Shown: piece by piece, positions 8,151 to 16,386 of the stretch
Numbering within the stretch: the stretch's first letter is position 1
Layout: each line of letters starts with the position of its first letter
NCBI GenBank assembly: GCA_959018755.1
Contig: CAUEMA010000015.1
Span: forward strand, 1 to 48,152
DNA length: 48,152 nt
Direction: 5' to 3'
Source: an uncultured Collinsella sp.
GTDB taxonomy: Bacteria > Actinomycetota > Coriobacteriia > Coriobacteriales > Coriobacteriaceae
Made by a program: the position numbers and the translations under genes
Notes under the pieces: model-generated
Seen by the model: only the letters and a program-made list of their open reading frames with translations
What the model was told of the DNA's origin: nothing
The model's database searches: none

Positions 8151-8729
8151 ATGCCTGAACGCTTGGTTTCGACGACATGCTTGGGAAATCTCAACGACCC
8201 GTCCTATGAACTCCTGCTTCGCCGGGAGCTGGGCGGTGTCTTTGAAGTTGACGAGCTACTGCTCGATTGGGACCAGGCTGATGTATGCGCGTTTATTGGC
8301 GTGACGGAGCTGGGGCGCACGATCGATGTTCGGCTGGATACTGCCGACGGCGGTCGTCTTGCCGATGGCGACGTGCTCGCCATTGACCGTTCGGGCGTGG
8401 TGCCTGTGGCGGTTATTGTGCGCCTGCGCAGCGCCGAGGTTTATTTGGTCGAAGTCGACCGCATGGATCCGATTGCACTCGCGCATGCGTGCTGGGAGAT
8501 CGGCAACATGCATGCGCCGCTCTTCCGGGGCGACTCGGACGAGCATACCGTGCGCATGTATACGCCGGTGCAGCCTGTTTTGGGCCGCATGCTCCGGGGT
8601 GTCGAGGGTGTTCGGCTCTCGGTGGTCACGCGCGAGCTCGATGCCAGCCGACGCTTTGCGTCGAGTGCGGCGGAGGTCGTCGTGAGCATGGCTCCCGACT
8701 TTACCATCGTAAAAAAGACGCGCGGCTAA
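8151..8729 (+). CDS. UreE-like putative nickel chaperone
   Basis: A 192-aa protein. The C-terminal half (residues about 105-170) resembles the urease accessory protein UreE: DPIALAHACWEIGNMHAPLF aligns with the UreE motif around GNRH, keeping the metal-binding His as H121. LGRMLRGVEGVRL matches the following helix. The N-terminal half resembles the UreE peptide-binding fold. No urease genes are in the window. Coupling to a SlyD-like FKBP, itself a nickel-associated family, supports a metallochaperone role, perhaps for hydrogenase. This is an inference from similarity read by eye. Confidence 0.6.
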   Translation: MPERLVSTTCLGNLNDPSYELLLRRELGGVFEVDELLLDWDQADVCAFIGVTELGRTIDVRLDTADGGRLADGDVLAIDRSGVVPVAVIVRLRSAEVYLVEVDRMDPIALAHACWEIGNMHAPLFRGDSDEHTVRMYTPVQPVLGRMLRGVEGVRLSVVTRELDASRRFASSAAEVVVSMAPDFTIVKKTRG

Positions 8730-8741
8730 GCGCACGTATGC

Positions 8742-8784
8742 GCAAGACGGGCTTTGAGGGGCGACCAATCAAAGTCCGTCTTGC
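8742..8784 (+). terminator. Hairpin after the UreE-like gene
   Basis: Arms CAAGACGGGCTTTGA and TCAAAGTCCGTCTTG pair with one mismatch, followed by a short T-containing stretch. It lies 12 nt after the stop codon. Confidence 0.6.
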
Positions 8785-8813
8785 TGTTGATGAGGTGCTT
8801 TGGGGGAAAGCAT

Positions 8814-9611
8814 ATGGGTCTTGAGGGAATCAAGCTGATTGCATGCGATTTGGACGGCACTTTGCTGCATCCGGGGGAGCGCGAGCCGCGTTCCGAGGCC
8901 TTTGAGCTTATCGATGAGCTGCATCGTCGCGGTATCGTGTTTATGCCGGCGAGCGGCCGTCAATATGCGAGCTTGCGCCACCTGTTTGCCCCGGTGGCCG
9001 ATGAGCTCGCATATGTATGCGAAAACGGAGCCCTGGTGATGAGCGAGGGACGTGCCGTTGTCAAGCGTTCCATGGAGCGCAGCCTTGCTATGGATATCGC
9101 GAATGCCGTGGTTGCGTATCCCCATGCCGACGTGACCCTTTCGTGCGAGGGGCACCTCTACACCATGAGCGGCAATGATGCGTTCGTCGACCATTTGCGC
9201 TATGAGGTCCACTGCGATGTGGCGGTGGTCGACCGTCCCGAGGACATCGACGAGGACGTCATTAAGATTGCCTTCCAGACGCCCGAGGTTGATCAGCCGG
9301 CGGCGCTGGAGCATTTTGAGCGCCTCTTCAGCGACCGTGTCGACGTGATGACGTCGGGAACCGAATGGACGGACTTTATCGGTTTCGGTTCGGGCAAGGG
9401 CTCCGCGCTTGCCGATTACGGTCGTGCCCTGGGTATTTCGCCCGATGAGATGATGGCGTTTGGCGACAATGAGAACGATCGCGACATGCTTAACGTCGTG
9501 GGCCATCCCTATCTGATGGAGAGCTGCAATCCCTCTATGCGTGGCATCAACGACCGCGTCCGCTACGTGTGCACGGTCGAAGAAGAGCTGCGTCGTCTAC
9601 TTGCTGAGTAG
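8814..9611 (+). CDS. Cof-type HAD phosphatase
   Basis: A 265-aa HAD hydrolase of the Cof (IIB cap) subfamily. Motif I is CDLDGTLL, motif II is PASGRQ, the Lys region is GSGKGSAL, and motif IV is FGDNENDRDML. The likely activity is dephosphorylation of small phosphorylated metabolites; the substrate is not readable. ATG 8814 follows GGGGGAAAG; an in-frame ATG at 8754 lies within the upstream hairpin and is rejected. Confidence 0.9.
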   Translation: MGLEGIKLIACDLDGTLLHPGEREPRSEAFELIDELHRRGIVFMPASGRQYASLRHLFAPVADELAYVCENGALVMSEGRAVVKRSMERSLAMDIANAVVAYPHADVTLSCEGHLYTMSGNDAFVDHLRYEVHCDVAVVDRPEDIDEDVIKIAFQTPEVDQPAALEHFERLFSDRVDVMTSGTEWTDFIGFGSGKGSALADYGRALGISPDEMMAFGDNENDRDMLNVVGHPYLMESCNPSMRGINDRVRYVCTVEEELRRLLAE

Positions 9612-9690
9612 ACATTTGGGACATGTCTAGAAATCTACTTTTTGCTGCAGAGTGCGGAAAGGTGGATTTTAAGGCATGTCCCAAACATCT
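9611..9690. terminator. Imperfect bidirectional hairpin between convergent genes
   Basis: TTTGGGACATG (9616-9626) and CATGTCCCAAA pair perfectly. The stem continues imperfectly through AAATCTACTTT and AAAGGTGGATTT. It separates the HAD gene from the convergent Fur-family gene and just reaches the latter's stop codon, so it probably terminates both. Confidence 0.6.
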
Positions 9691-10069
9691 ATCGGCAGTC
9701 GGGGCAGAGACCCTCGAAGATGGTGTAGTGCGACGTGACGTGCCAGCCGATTTGCTCGGACGCTTTGGCGTCGAGCTGGGCATCGAAGGGGAGCGGTACG
9801 TCGATGACGCGGCTGCACGAGGTGCAGATGATATGCGCGTGCGGCTCGATGGTGCGATCGAAGCGACTGCCGCCCGGTGTCTTGATGGAGAGGATCTCGC
9901 CGGCGTCGGCCAAGAGATTGAGATTGCGGTAGACCGTACCGCGGCTGATTTTGTCATCCTGCGCGCGCACGACGTTGTAGATTTCGTCGGCGGTGGGATG
10001 GTTATAGCTTTGGCGTACGGCGTCAAGAACCAGCTTTCGCTGCTTGGTATTCCTTCTTTGCACCGCCAT
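9689..10069 (-). CDS. Fur-family transcriptional regulator (PerR-like)
   Basis: A 126-aa metal-dependent repressor. The winged helix contains HPTADEIYNVVRAQDDKISRGTVYRNLNLLADAGEI. The dimerisation domain carries PHAHIICTSC and a terminal CPDC, forming the structural four-cysteine zinc site. The short length and ISRGTVYRNL wording resemble PerR more than Fur, but the sensed signal cannot be fixed from sequence. The ribosome binding site is GAGGCG before ATG 10069. Confidence 0.87.
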   Translation of the reverse strand: MAVQRRNTKQRKLVLDAVRQSYNHPTADEIYNVVRAQDDKISRGTVYRNLNLLADAGEILSIKTPGGSRFDRTIEPHAHIICTSCSRVIDVPLPFDAQLDAKASEQIGWHVTSHYTIFEGLCPDCR

Positions 10070-10130
10070 GCGCCTCGCCTCTTTTCTATCAACGGTCGTA
10101 GGTAAATGATACCGTATTTAGCACACAATA

Positions 10131-10541
10131 CTAATAATGAGGAGTGAAACCGTCTTCATTGGCAAGTGGGGCTCGGGCCTGGGCGTCTACGAGGCGAAAA
10201 CGCGTTCCCATGCGCTCGTAGGAGGCATGAAGCGTCTCGAGATGAGATAGGATGTTTGCCGGAGCTCCCTGTATCTCCATCTCGACTGAGCCGTCTTCCA
10301 TGTTACGCACCCAGCCGGTGAGGGAGCGCGCCTGTGCGAGGTTGGTGTTGGTGAAGCGGAAACCGACGCCCTGGACCTGCCCCTCCCACCGCAGGAAATA
10401 GCGCTGCGGGGCGTCTTGAGTGGCCTCGTCGCTTGCGAGCACGGTGAGCCTACGGCGCAGCTCAAGCTCGACGCCAGAGGGCTTTTGGGGTTCGCGGCTG
10501 CCGCCGGTGACGCCCGAGAAAAGCTTGTCGAAAAAACCCAT
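10131..10541 (-). CDS. Acylphosphatase-domain protein
   Basis: A 136-aa protein. A roughly 45-residue N-terminal extension is followed by an acylphosphatase fold with GQVQGVGFRFTN (catalytic Arg and Asn) and GWVRNMEDGSVEMEIQG. Acylphosphatases hydrolyse carboxyl-phosphate bonds. The start lies 2 nt after the stop of the upstream oxidoreductase gene, so the two are co-transcribed. Confidence 0.9.
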   Translation of the reverse strand: MGFFDKLFSGVTGGSREPQKPSGVELELRRRLTVLASDEATQDAPQRYFLRWEGQVQGVGFRFTNTNLAQARSLTGWVRNMEDGSVEMEIQGAPANILSHLETLHASYERMGTRFRLVDAQARAPLANEDGFTPHY

Positions 10542-10543
10542 CG

Positions 10544-11650
10544 CTATGCCTGCTTGTTAGAGTCAGCGGGGAAGGCGATACCCGCCTGCTGTCGCACGGC
10601 ATCCATGATACGCAGCGACACGAGCGTGACATCGCGGTAGTGGCCAAGCTCGTGGCGTCCCGCCGGGGTCTCCCAAATCTCTTCCTTAACGTTATCGATG
10701 CCGCCGATGGCGGTGATAAAGTCTGTGAGTTCGTATTCCATAGTGTTGCTCGATTTGGGTAGGTCGAGCACGAGGCTGTTGTCGCCCTGTTCGCGTGGTG
10801 CCTCGGTCGCCGAGCCGCGTACGACATCGCCGCGATAGTCGATGCGGACGTTGCGGGGCGTGGACAGATGGTCGATCTGGATAGTGCCACGCTCGCCTTC
10901 GATCTGCGAGGGCAGCAGGTCATTCGTAATTTTGGAGTGCGCGAGCTCGACGGAGATACGGCCACCGCCGTAGCTGGCGAGGATGGAACCGCAGCCGTCG
11001 ATGGGGCCGTGCGTGAGCTGTCGCGTGGTGGGGTCGAGCAGAGTAGTCATGCTCGTAAGGCCGGAGGGCATGCCGAAAATCTCGACCATGGGCTCGACGG
11101 TGTAGACGCCAATATCCATGAGGGAACCCGATGCCATGTTGCAGTCGAAGATATTGGTGGCGCGTCCCGCGAGAATCTCGTTGTAGCGCGAGGAATATTT
11201 GCCAAAGCGCAATGAGGCGCGGCGGATGGGGACGATCTCGCTCAGGGCGTCCTCGATGGCGTGGAAGGCGGGATCGTGGAGGGGGCGCATGGCCTCGAGG
11301 GCTACGACACCTGCTGCCTCGGCAGCGCGGAAGACTTCCAGCGCCTGCGCTTCGGTTGCGCAGAAGGGCTTCTCGACGATGACGTGCTTGCCGCCGGCGA
11401 TACAGGCGAGCGCCTGCTCGTAGTGGAGCGCATTGGGGCTGCCGATGTAGACGGCGTCGACGTCGTCGGCGGACGCAAGCTCGTCAAGTGCGGTGAAGTT
11501 ACGCTCGCCGCCGCGCTCGGCGGTAAAGGCAGCACCGCGATCTGCATTGCGCGAGAGCGTGCCCACAAACGCGGCTTGGTCGTTGGCGTTGACGACCTGG
11601 ATAAAGTCGTCGGTAATCATGGATGTGCCGATGGTCGCGATGCGCAGCAT
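10544..11650 (-). CDS. Gfo/Idh/MocA-family oxidoreductase
   Basis: A 368-aa NAD(P)-dependent dehydrogenase. The Rossmann start is MLRIATIGTSMI. The family signature GKHVIVEKPFC carries the catalytic EKP. The C-terminal domain includes GSLMDIGVYTVEPMVEIFG. The substrate is probably a sugar or cyclitol derivative, not identifiable here. ATG 11650 follows AAGGGGG; longer in-frame extensions are low-complexity shadow sequence. Confidence 0.9.
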   Translation of the reverse strand: MLRIATIGTSMITDDFIQVVNANDQAAFVGTLSRNADRGAAFTAERGGERNFTALDELASADDVDAVYIGSPNALHYEQALACIAGGKHVIVEKPFCATEAQALEVFRAAEAAGVVALEAMRPLHDPAFHAIEDALSEIVPIRRASLRFGKYSSRYNEILAGRATNIFDCNMASGSLMDIGVYTVEPMVEIFGMPSGLTSMTTLLDPTTRQLTHGPIDGCGSILASYGGGRISVELAHSKITNDLLPSQIEGERGTIQIDHLSTPRNVRIDYRGDVVRGSATEAPREQGDNSLVLDLPKSSNTMEYELTDFITAIGGIDNVKEEIWETPAGRHELGHYRDVTLVSLRIMDAVRQQAGIAFPADSNKQA

Positions 11651-11723
11651 ACGTCCCCCTTGCGCTGTTTGGTCTACAGGATGAGTGTAGCGCGTGGGGA
11701 TATAAAGCTGCGCGAAAACGCTA

Positions 11724-12209
11724 TTACAGGTCGCTCTCGTTGAAGCCGGTGTCGATATCGAGGTTGCTGCCGTCGGCCGCCGTGGTGGCGAGCTCATCGC
11801 AGCGCTCGTTGAGCTCGTGACCGGCGTGACCCTTAACCCAGATGAACTCAACCTTGTGCTTGCTCTTGGCGGCGAGCAGGCGCTCCCATAGGTCGCGGTT
11901 CTTGACGGGCTGCTTGTTGGCGGTTTTCCATCCGCGTTTTTTCCATCCGTCAATCCAGTGCTTGTTGAAGGCGTTGACGACGTACTGCGAATCGGAATGG
12001 ACTTCGACGTCGCAGGGGCGGTTGAGTGCCTCGAGCGCCACGATGACCGCCATGAGCTCCATGCGGTTGTTGGTGGTCTTGGCGTAACCGCGCGAAAGCT
12101 CGGAGGTGAAGGTCTTGCCGGCGGGGTTGGTGTATTTGAGCACGGCGCCGTAGCCGCCGCGTCCCGGATTTGATCGGGCCGAGCCGTCGGTATAGATGAT
12201 GACCTTCAC
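11724..12209 (-). CDS. rnhA: Ribonuclease HI
   Basis: A 161-aa RNase H1 that cleaves RNA in RNA-DNA hybrids. Catalytic residues are visible: D in IIYTDGSARSNPGRGGYG, E in TTNNRMELMAVIVAL, D in HSDSQYVVNA, and D in GHAGHELNERCDELA. I choose GTG at 12209 (VKVIIYTDGS) because AAAGGAAG lies just upstream; the ATG at 12260 has no such site. Confidence 0.95.
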   Translation of the reverse strand: MKVIIYTDGSARSNPGRGGYGAVLKYTNPAGKTFTSELSRGYAKTTNNRMELMAVIVALEALNRPCDVEVHSDSQYVVNAFNKHWIDGWKKRGWKTANKQPVKNRDLWERLLAAKSKHKVEFIWVKGHAGHELNERCDELATTAADGSNLDIDTGFNESDL

Positions 12210-12308
12210 GGGCTTCCTTTCATTGGGTACGTTTCGTGTGAGTGACCATTGTAGCGCCATGCCCGCCGGGGGCTAGCAATCTACGATTTCTACCCCGTCT
12301 TCTGACAG

Positions 12309-13211
12309 TTAGTTGGCATGGATGATGCGGTTAAGTTCGTCGAGGTATTGCTGCAAGAGGGGAGAGGGCTTGCGCTCGTCGTGCATGATATAGCCTACGT
12401 GCATCGTTGGGGCGTCTGCTAACGGGATCGATGCCATACCCCATTGCATTTCATTGGAGAGGACACCGGTCGACAGGGTGTAACCGTTCGACGTGATAAG
12501 TAAGTTGGTAAGTGTTCCACGGTCCGAGATTCGTATGTTGCGGTCGCAAGGGATATAGCTAAAAGGTTCCTCGGCGTAATAGAAGGAGTTCGAGGTTCCC
12601 TGCTCAAAGCTGTAGCGCGTATAGGGCGTGAGGTCGGCAAGGGACAGCTGAGGGCGGCGTGCGAGCGGGTGACGCTCGCTAACGAACACGTGGACTTTCG
12701 CATCAAAGAGGGGATGAAAGCTCGCTCGGGCATCGGTAAAGGCCTTCTGCAAGACACGGGTATTAAAGTCGTCCAGATAGAGGATGCCGATGTCGCTGCG
12801 AAACGCGCGCACGTCGTCGATGATCTGCGCTGTGGTGGTCTCGCGCATGATGAACTCGAACTTGCTGTCGCGGCAGCGCTCGACCACGTTGACAAAGGCC
12901 TCGACCGAAAAGGCGTAGTGTTGGGCCGAGATAGCAAGGCGGGCTTGCGGGGTGCCGCCGTCCTCGTAGCGCGCCTCGAGCATATCGGCCTGCTCTACGA
13001 CCTGGCGTGCATAACCCAAAAGCTCGGTGCCGTCGTTGGTGAGTGCAACACCGCGGCAAGAGCGCGTAAAGATTTCGATATGAAGTTCCTGTTCCAGGCT
13101 TTTGACGGCGTTTGAGATGTTGGACTGAGCGGTATAGAGGCGCTGAGCTGCGGCGTTGATTGAGCCGGACTCTGCCACGGCGATCAAAAAGCGAAGCTGC
13201 TGGAGGGTCAT
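12309..13211 (-). CDS. LysR-family transcriptional regulator
   Basis: A 300-aa LTTR. The winged helix-turn-helix is at residues 1-60 (MTLQQLRFLIAVAESGSINAAAQRLYTAQSNISNAVKSLE), followed by a periplasmic-binding-like effector domain. GAAAGGACG precedes the ATG. It is divergent from the sulfhydrylase gene at 13486, which it may control as CysB/CmbR-type regulators do. An ATC-N9-GAT site lies 24 nt upstream of its start. Confidence 0.92.
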   Translation of the reverse strand: MTLQQLRFLIAVAESGSINAAAQRLYTAQSNISNAVKSLEQELHIEIFTRSCRGVALTNDGTELLGYARQVVEQADMLEARYEDGGTPQARLAISAQHYAFSVEAFVNVVERCRDSKFEFIMRETTTAQIIDDVRAFRSDIGILYLDDFNTRVLQKAFTDARASFHPLFDAKVHVFVSERHPLARRPQLSLADLTPYTRYSFEQGTSNSFYYAEEPFSYIPCDRNIRISDRGTLTNLLITSNGYTLSTGVLSNEMQWGMASIPLADAPTMHVGYIMHDERKPSPLLQQYLDELNRIIHAN

Positions 13212-13233
13212 CGGCGCCCGTCCTTTCGATAGC

Positions 13234-13250
13234 TATCTATAAAACCGATA
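13234..13250. promoter_or_regulatory. Candidate LysR-type operator
   Basis: TATC and GATA half-sites flank 9 nt, giving the ATC-N9-GAT form known for some LysR regulators. It sits between the lysR start and the divergent promoter. The assignment is by pattern only. Confidence 0.45.
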
Positions 13251-13272
13251 ACAGGTTAGCGCTTTTAAGTGA

Positions 13273-13301
13273 TTGACCGAGGGAAACAATGTTCGTACTA
13301 T
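13273..13301 (+). promoter_or_regulatory. Sigma-70-type promoter of the sulfhydrylase gene
   Basis: TTGACC (13273-13278), a 17-nt spacer, then TACTAT (13296-13301). It implies a leader of about 180 nt before the ATG at 13486, containing the short uORF at 13370-13423. Confidence 0.75.
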
Positions 13302-13369
13302 TCAAAACACACAAAGGCGGTAGGTAATTAAGCCAACCACGGAACCGGGATGCGAAAGGAGGCCCGCAT

Positions 13370-13423
13370 ATGAATTGCTTACCAAGACGAATGCCGGGCT
13401 CCTGTTTGCGCCCGTCGGCGTGA
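13370..13423 (+). CDS. Candidate leader peptide (uORF) of the sulfhydrylase gene
   Basis: A 17-codon frame, MNCLPRRMPGSCLRPSA, has a perfect-looking Shine-Dalgarno AAAGGAGG 7 nt upstream. It contains two Cys and an internal Met. It lies wholly within the predicted leader and ends 62 nt before the main start. A CTCCTG/CAGGAG pair (13399-13430) could form a hairpin at its end. Cysteine-sensing leader uORFs are known in other actinobacteria, so an attenuation role is plausible but unproven. Confidence 0.5.
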   Translation: MNCLPRRMPGSCLRPSA

Positions 13424-13485
13424 TCAGGAGACAGCGACTTACTTCTCTCTTATTTATTTACTTTTATTTGATCAAGGAGATCGTC

Positions 13486-14796
13486 ATGAGCCAGTTCATC
13501 AACAACCCCGAGCACACCTTTGGTTTCGATACCCTGCAGCTGCACGTTGGTCAGGAGAGCGCCGATCCTGCATCCGACTCCCGTGCCGTGCCTATCTACC
13601 AGACCACGAGCTATGTGTTCCGCAACTCCCAACACGCCGCCGACCGCTTTGGTCTTGCCGACGCCGGTAACATCTACGGCCGTCTGACCAACTCCACCCA
13701 GGGCGTCTTCGAGGACCGTATCGCCGCCCTCGAGGGTGGCGTGGCAGGTCTTGCCGTCGCCTCCGGTGCTGCTGCTATCACCTATACCCTGCAGGCTCTT
13801 GCCCAGGCCGGTGACCACGTGGTGGCTCAGAAGACCATCTACGGTGGTTCCTACAACCTGCTGGAGCATACGCTCTCCCAGTTTGGTGTCGAGACCACGT
13901 TTGTCGATGCCCATAACCTGGAAGAGGTCGAGGGTGCCATCAAGGACAACACCACGGTCATTTACCTTGAGACGCTCGGCAACCCCAACTCCGACATCCC
14001 CAACATTGACGCCACCTCCGAGGTCGCCAAGAAGCACGGTCTGCCGGTTGTTGTCGACAACACCTTCGGCACCCCGTATCTGTTCCGTCCGCTGGAGCAT
14101 GGTGCCGACATCGTCGTCCACTCTGCAACCAAGTTCATCGGCGGCCACGGCACCTCGCTGGGCGGTGTGATCGTCGACGGCGGTAACTTCGATTGGAAGG
14201 CGAGCGGAAAGTACGCCCAGATCGCTGAGCCCAACCCCTCCTACCACGGTGTTTCGTTTGCCGAGGCTGCCGGTCCCGCTGCCTTCGCAACCTATGTCCG
14301 CGCTATCCTGCTGCGTGACGAGGGCGCCTGCATCAGCCCGTTCAACGCCTGGGTCCTGCTCCAGGGCACCGAGACTCTGTCGCTGCGCGTTGACCGTCAT
14401 GTCGAGAACACCAAGAAGGTCGTTGAGTTCCTGACCGGTGACAGCCACGTCGCCAAGGTGAACCACCCGAGCCTGCCTGAGCACCCCGATCACGAGCTCT
14501 ATCAGAAGTACTTCCCCCGTGGCGGTGCCTCGATCTTTACCTTTGAGATTAAGGGTGGCCAGGAGGCAGCTTGGAAGTTCATCGATCATCTGCAGGTGTT
14601 CTCGCTGCTCGCCAACGTGGCCGACGTCAAGTCGCTCGTCGTGCACCCGGCTACCACCACGCACTCCCAGCTCTCTGCCGAGGAGCTCGCCGAGCAGAAC
14701 ATCACGCCCTCCACGATCCGTCTTTCCATCGGTACCGAGAACGCCGAGGATATCATTTGGGATCTGAAGCAGGCCTTCGCCGCGCTGGACGAGTAA
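13486..14796 (+). CDS. O-acetylhomoserine sulfhydrylase
   Basis: A 436-aa PLP enzyme of the Cys/Met metabolism family, which makes homocysteine from O-acetylhomoserine and sulfide. The PLP lysine is in VVHSATKFIGGHGTSLGG. ASGAAAITYTLQALA and VDNTFGTPYLFRPLEHGAD are typical, and the length fits the MetY type rather than shorter cystathionine lyases. The start at 13486 has AAGGAGATC upstream. A frame extending to 13375 would overlap the uORF and lacks its own site. Confidence 0.94.
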   Translation: MSQFINNPEHTFGFDTLQLHVGQESADPASDSRAVPIYQTTSYVFRNSQHAADRFGLADAGNIYGRLTNSTQGVFEDRIAALEGGVAGLAVASGAAAITYTLQALAQAGDHVVAQKTIYGGSYNLLEHTLSQFGVETTFVDAHNLEEVEGAIKDNTTVIYLETLGNPNSDIPNIDATSEVAKKHGLPVVVDNTFGTPYLFRPLEHGADIVVHSATKFIGGHGTSLGGVIVDGGNFDWKASGKYAQIAEPNPSYHGVSFAEAAGPAAFATYVRAILLRDEGACISPFNAWVLLQGTETLSLRVDRHVENTKKVVEFLTGDSHVAKVNHPSLPEHPDHELYQKYFPRGGASIFTFEIKGGQEAAWKFIDHLQVFSLLANVADVKSLVVHPATTTHSQLSAEELAEQNITPSTIRLSIGTENAEDIIWDLKQAFAALDE

Positions 14797-14856
14797 GGCG
14801 ACTTGTGCAAGGACCCCTTGCGACTCGATAGGTATAACTGCATAAAATGCCTGCTC

Positions 14857-14897
14857 AAGGCGCCTGTGCGAACAATGGTTGCACAGGCGCCTTTTTT
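14857..14897 (+). terminator. Terminator of the sulfhydrylase gene
   Basis: A 13-bp perfect stem, AAGGCGCCTGTGC / GCACAGGCGCCTT, is followed by a T run. Confidence 0.93.
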
Positions 14898-15108
14898 GCA
14901 TAGAGAGGGTGCAAAAACAGGGTTTTTGATACGATTTATGCATTTGAGTTGTGGAAAACTCCTGTTGAGAGGATGTGAGTTTTACGCAATTGACGTGCGC
15001 CTTTTGAGTAAAACCGCAGGTCGCGATTTGCTCGGGGTACTATGCAGCGCGATCGAATCACACGCAGCCCAAACGCAGCAAAAACACACTACGGAGGTTT
15101 CCAGCTAC
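14898..15108 (+). promoter_or_regulatory. Leader of the secreted-protein gene with competing inverted repeats
   Basis: GAGTTTTAC at 14977-14985 can pair either with AAAACTC upstream (14955-14961) or with GTAAAAC downstream (15008-15014). A possible -10, TACTAT, is at 15038-15043 without a convincing -35. No coding region is seen here. Confidence 0.35.
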
Positions 15109-15885
15109 ATGAGGATCGATTCACGAAAACCGAAAGCCGCCGCCCTTTCCGCCGCTCTGACCGTGGCACTTTTGGCGGGCGTCGGCGCAACTGATGCCCA
15201 CGCGGCAACACTATCCGATACGGTCGGATCTACGCCGTCCGAGGCGACGCTGGTGCAGCCCGTCGACTACCGCGGTGACGGTTACGGCTCTATGCAGGAG
15301 TGGAACGCCTCGATGGGGGCGAAGCGCGATTCCCTGGAGATGCGCGCTCAGATCATTATGAATATGTATGGCGACTATGCTACCGATGACGAGCGCGCTG
15401 TGTTGCAGGGCTGCATCGACGGCGCGAGTAGCCTGTTGACGATGGGGGAGGTCGACGCCAAGTCGACCGAGCTCGACGAGCTTCGCTCTACGCTAGAGGA
15501 TGCCAAGCGCGAGGCGCTCGAGGCTGCCGCAGCCGAAGCCGAGGCCGCTGAGGCCGTTCAGGCTTCGTATTACAACGCCGGCTCCGGCTCGTCTTACGCG
15601 TCTGCTGCGTATTACGCGAACGGCTCGGGCCTGACGCGCTCGAGCGGCGTCAATAACTATAACGGCCGCCGCGAGACTTATTACAGCAGCAACGTGTTGT
15701 ATCACCACCGCACGGGCGAATGGACGCAGGACGCCGAGGGCTTTTGGCGCGATTCCGATGGCTACTACGTCGTTGCCGCGGGCGATAAGGCCCAGGGCTC
15801 CACGTTTACCGGGTCCAAGGGCGAGTGCAAGGTCTATGACTCCGGCTGCGCTGCCGGAACCACCGATTACTACACTGGCTGGTAA
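15109..15885 (+). CDS. Secreted protein of unknown function
   Basis: A 258-aa protein. A signal peptide is clear: charged start MRIDSRKPK, hydrophobic AALSAALTVALLAGVG, and a likely cleavage after DAHA near residue 32. Residues about 90-155 are charged and alanine/glutamate-rich, probably a coiled coil (LEDAKREALEAAAAEAEAAEA). The C-terminal third is Tyr/Gly/Ser-rich and ends with two cysteines (GECKVYDSGCAAG). GGAGG lies 11 nt upstream. I do not recognise the family; a cell-envelope role is a guess. Confidence 0.8.
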   Translation: MRIDSRKPKAAALSAALTVALLAGVGATDAHAATLSDTVGSTPSEATLVQPVDYRGDGYGSMQEWNASMGAKRDSLEMRAQIIMNMYGDYATDDERAVLQGCIDGASSLLTMGEVDAKSTELDELRSTLEDAKREALEAAAAEAEAAEAVQASYYNAGSGSSYASAAYYANGSGLTRSSGVNNYNGRRETYYSSNVLYHHRTGEWTQDAEGFWRDSDGYYVVAAGDKAQGSTFTGSKGECKVYDSGCAAGTTDYYTGW

Positions 15886-15912
15886 TTTTTCTGCATCACG
15901 GATATTTGACGG

Positions 15913-15956
15913 ACGGGCGTCTTTACCGAGCTTTAGGGCAACGTAAGGACGCCCGT
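15913..15956 (+). terminator. Hairpin after the secreted-protein gene
   Basis: ACGGGCGTCTTTAC pairs with GTAAGGACGCCCGT, followed by TTCTAT. It lies 27 nt after the stop codon. Confidence 0.7.
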
Positions 15957-16071
15957 TCTATGTATGCGTTTGAGTTAACAGAGCGCTTACCGTGGCAGTA
16001 CGCCGCGCATATGGGCGCGGGGCACACTAGTTCATGAGAAATAAGGTCTTTCTCGTGGAGGAAGTGGTCTT

Positions 16072-16278
16072 GTGAACGCTCGAGATATTGCTATTGCCGC
16101 CGTCGCATTGGTGCTTGGCTGCCTTGGTCCTACGGCCGCGCTCGTTGTGGGCATGCAAGGGTCTTGTGGGGCTGCCTCTATCGTGGTCAGTGCGTTGATC
16201 GCGGCCGCACTGCTGGGAAGTGCGGGTGTAGTCCTTTGTCGCGACGATGAGGACCAGGCGTCGGAGTCGCAGCTCTAA
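16072..16278 (+). CDS. Small two-helix membrane protein
   Basis: A 68-aa frame starting with GTG, with GGAGGAAG about 10 nt upstream. Two hydrophobic segments are visible (IAIAAVALVLGCLGPTAALVV and ASIVVSALIAAALLGSAGVVL), followed by an acidic tail (CRDDEDQASESQL). Function is unknown. A terminator hairpin 38 nt downstream supports it being a real transcription unit. Confidence 0.6.
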   Translation: MNARDIAIAAVALVLGCLGPTAALVVGMQGSCGAASIVVSALIAAALLGSAGVVLCRDDEDQASESQL

Positions 16279-16315
16279 CCGTCGGGACATCGACTACTGG
16301 TTATAGATGAAGATG

Positions 16316-16353
16316 AAAGCCGCCGTAAGGGGAGTGCTCCTTGTGGCGGCTTT
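16316..16353 (+). terminator. Terminator after the small membrane protein
   Basis: AAAGCCGCC pairs with GGCGGCTTT around an internal AAGGGGAG/CTCCTT extension. It overlaps a possible 23-codon hydrophobic frame at 16307-16378. Confidence 0.7.
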
Positions 16354-16386
16354 GCTGTTGAGCCTGTTGACGTGGTGAACCGGGCG

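Noticed and set aside
12419..13115. Overlapping frames on both strands within the LysR gene
   Set aside because: They are out-of-frame shadows; the LysR protein is full length with its own ribosome binding site.
13450..14943. 497-codon minus-strand frame
   Set aside because: It is a shadow of the sulfhydrylase gene and crosses its terminator.
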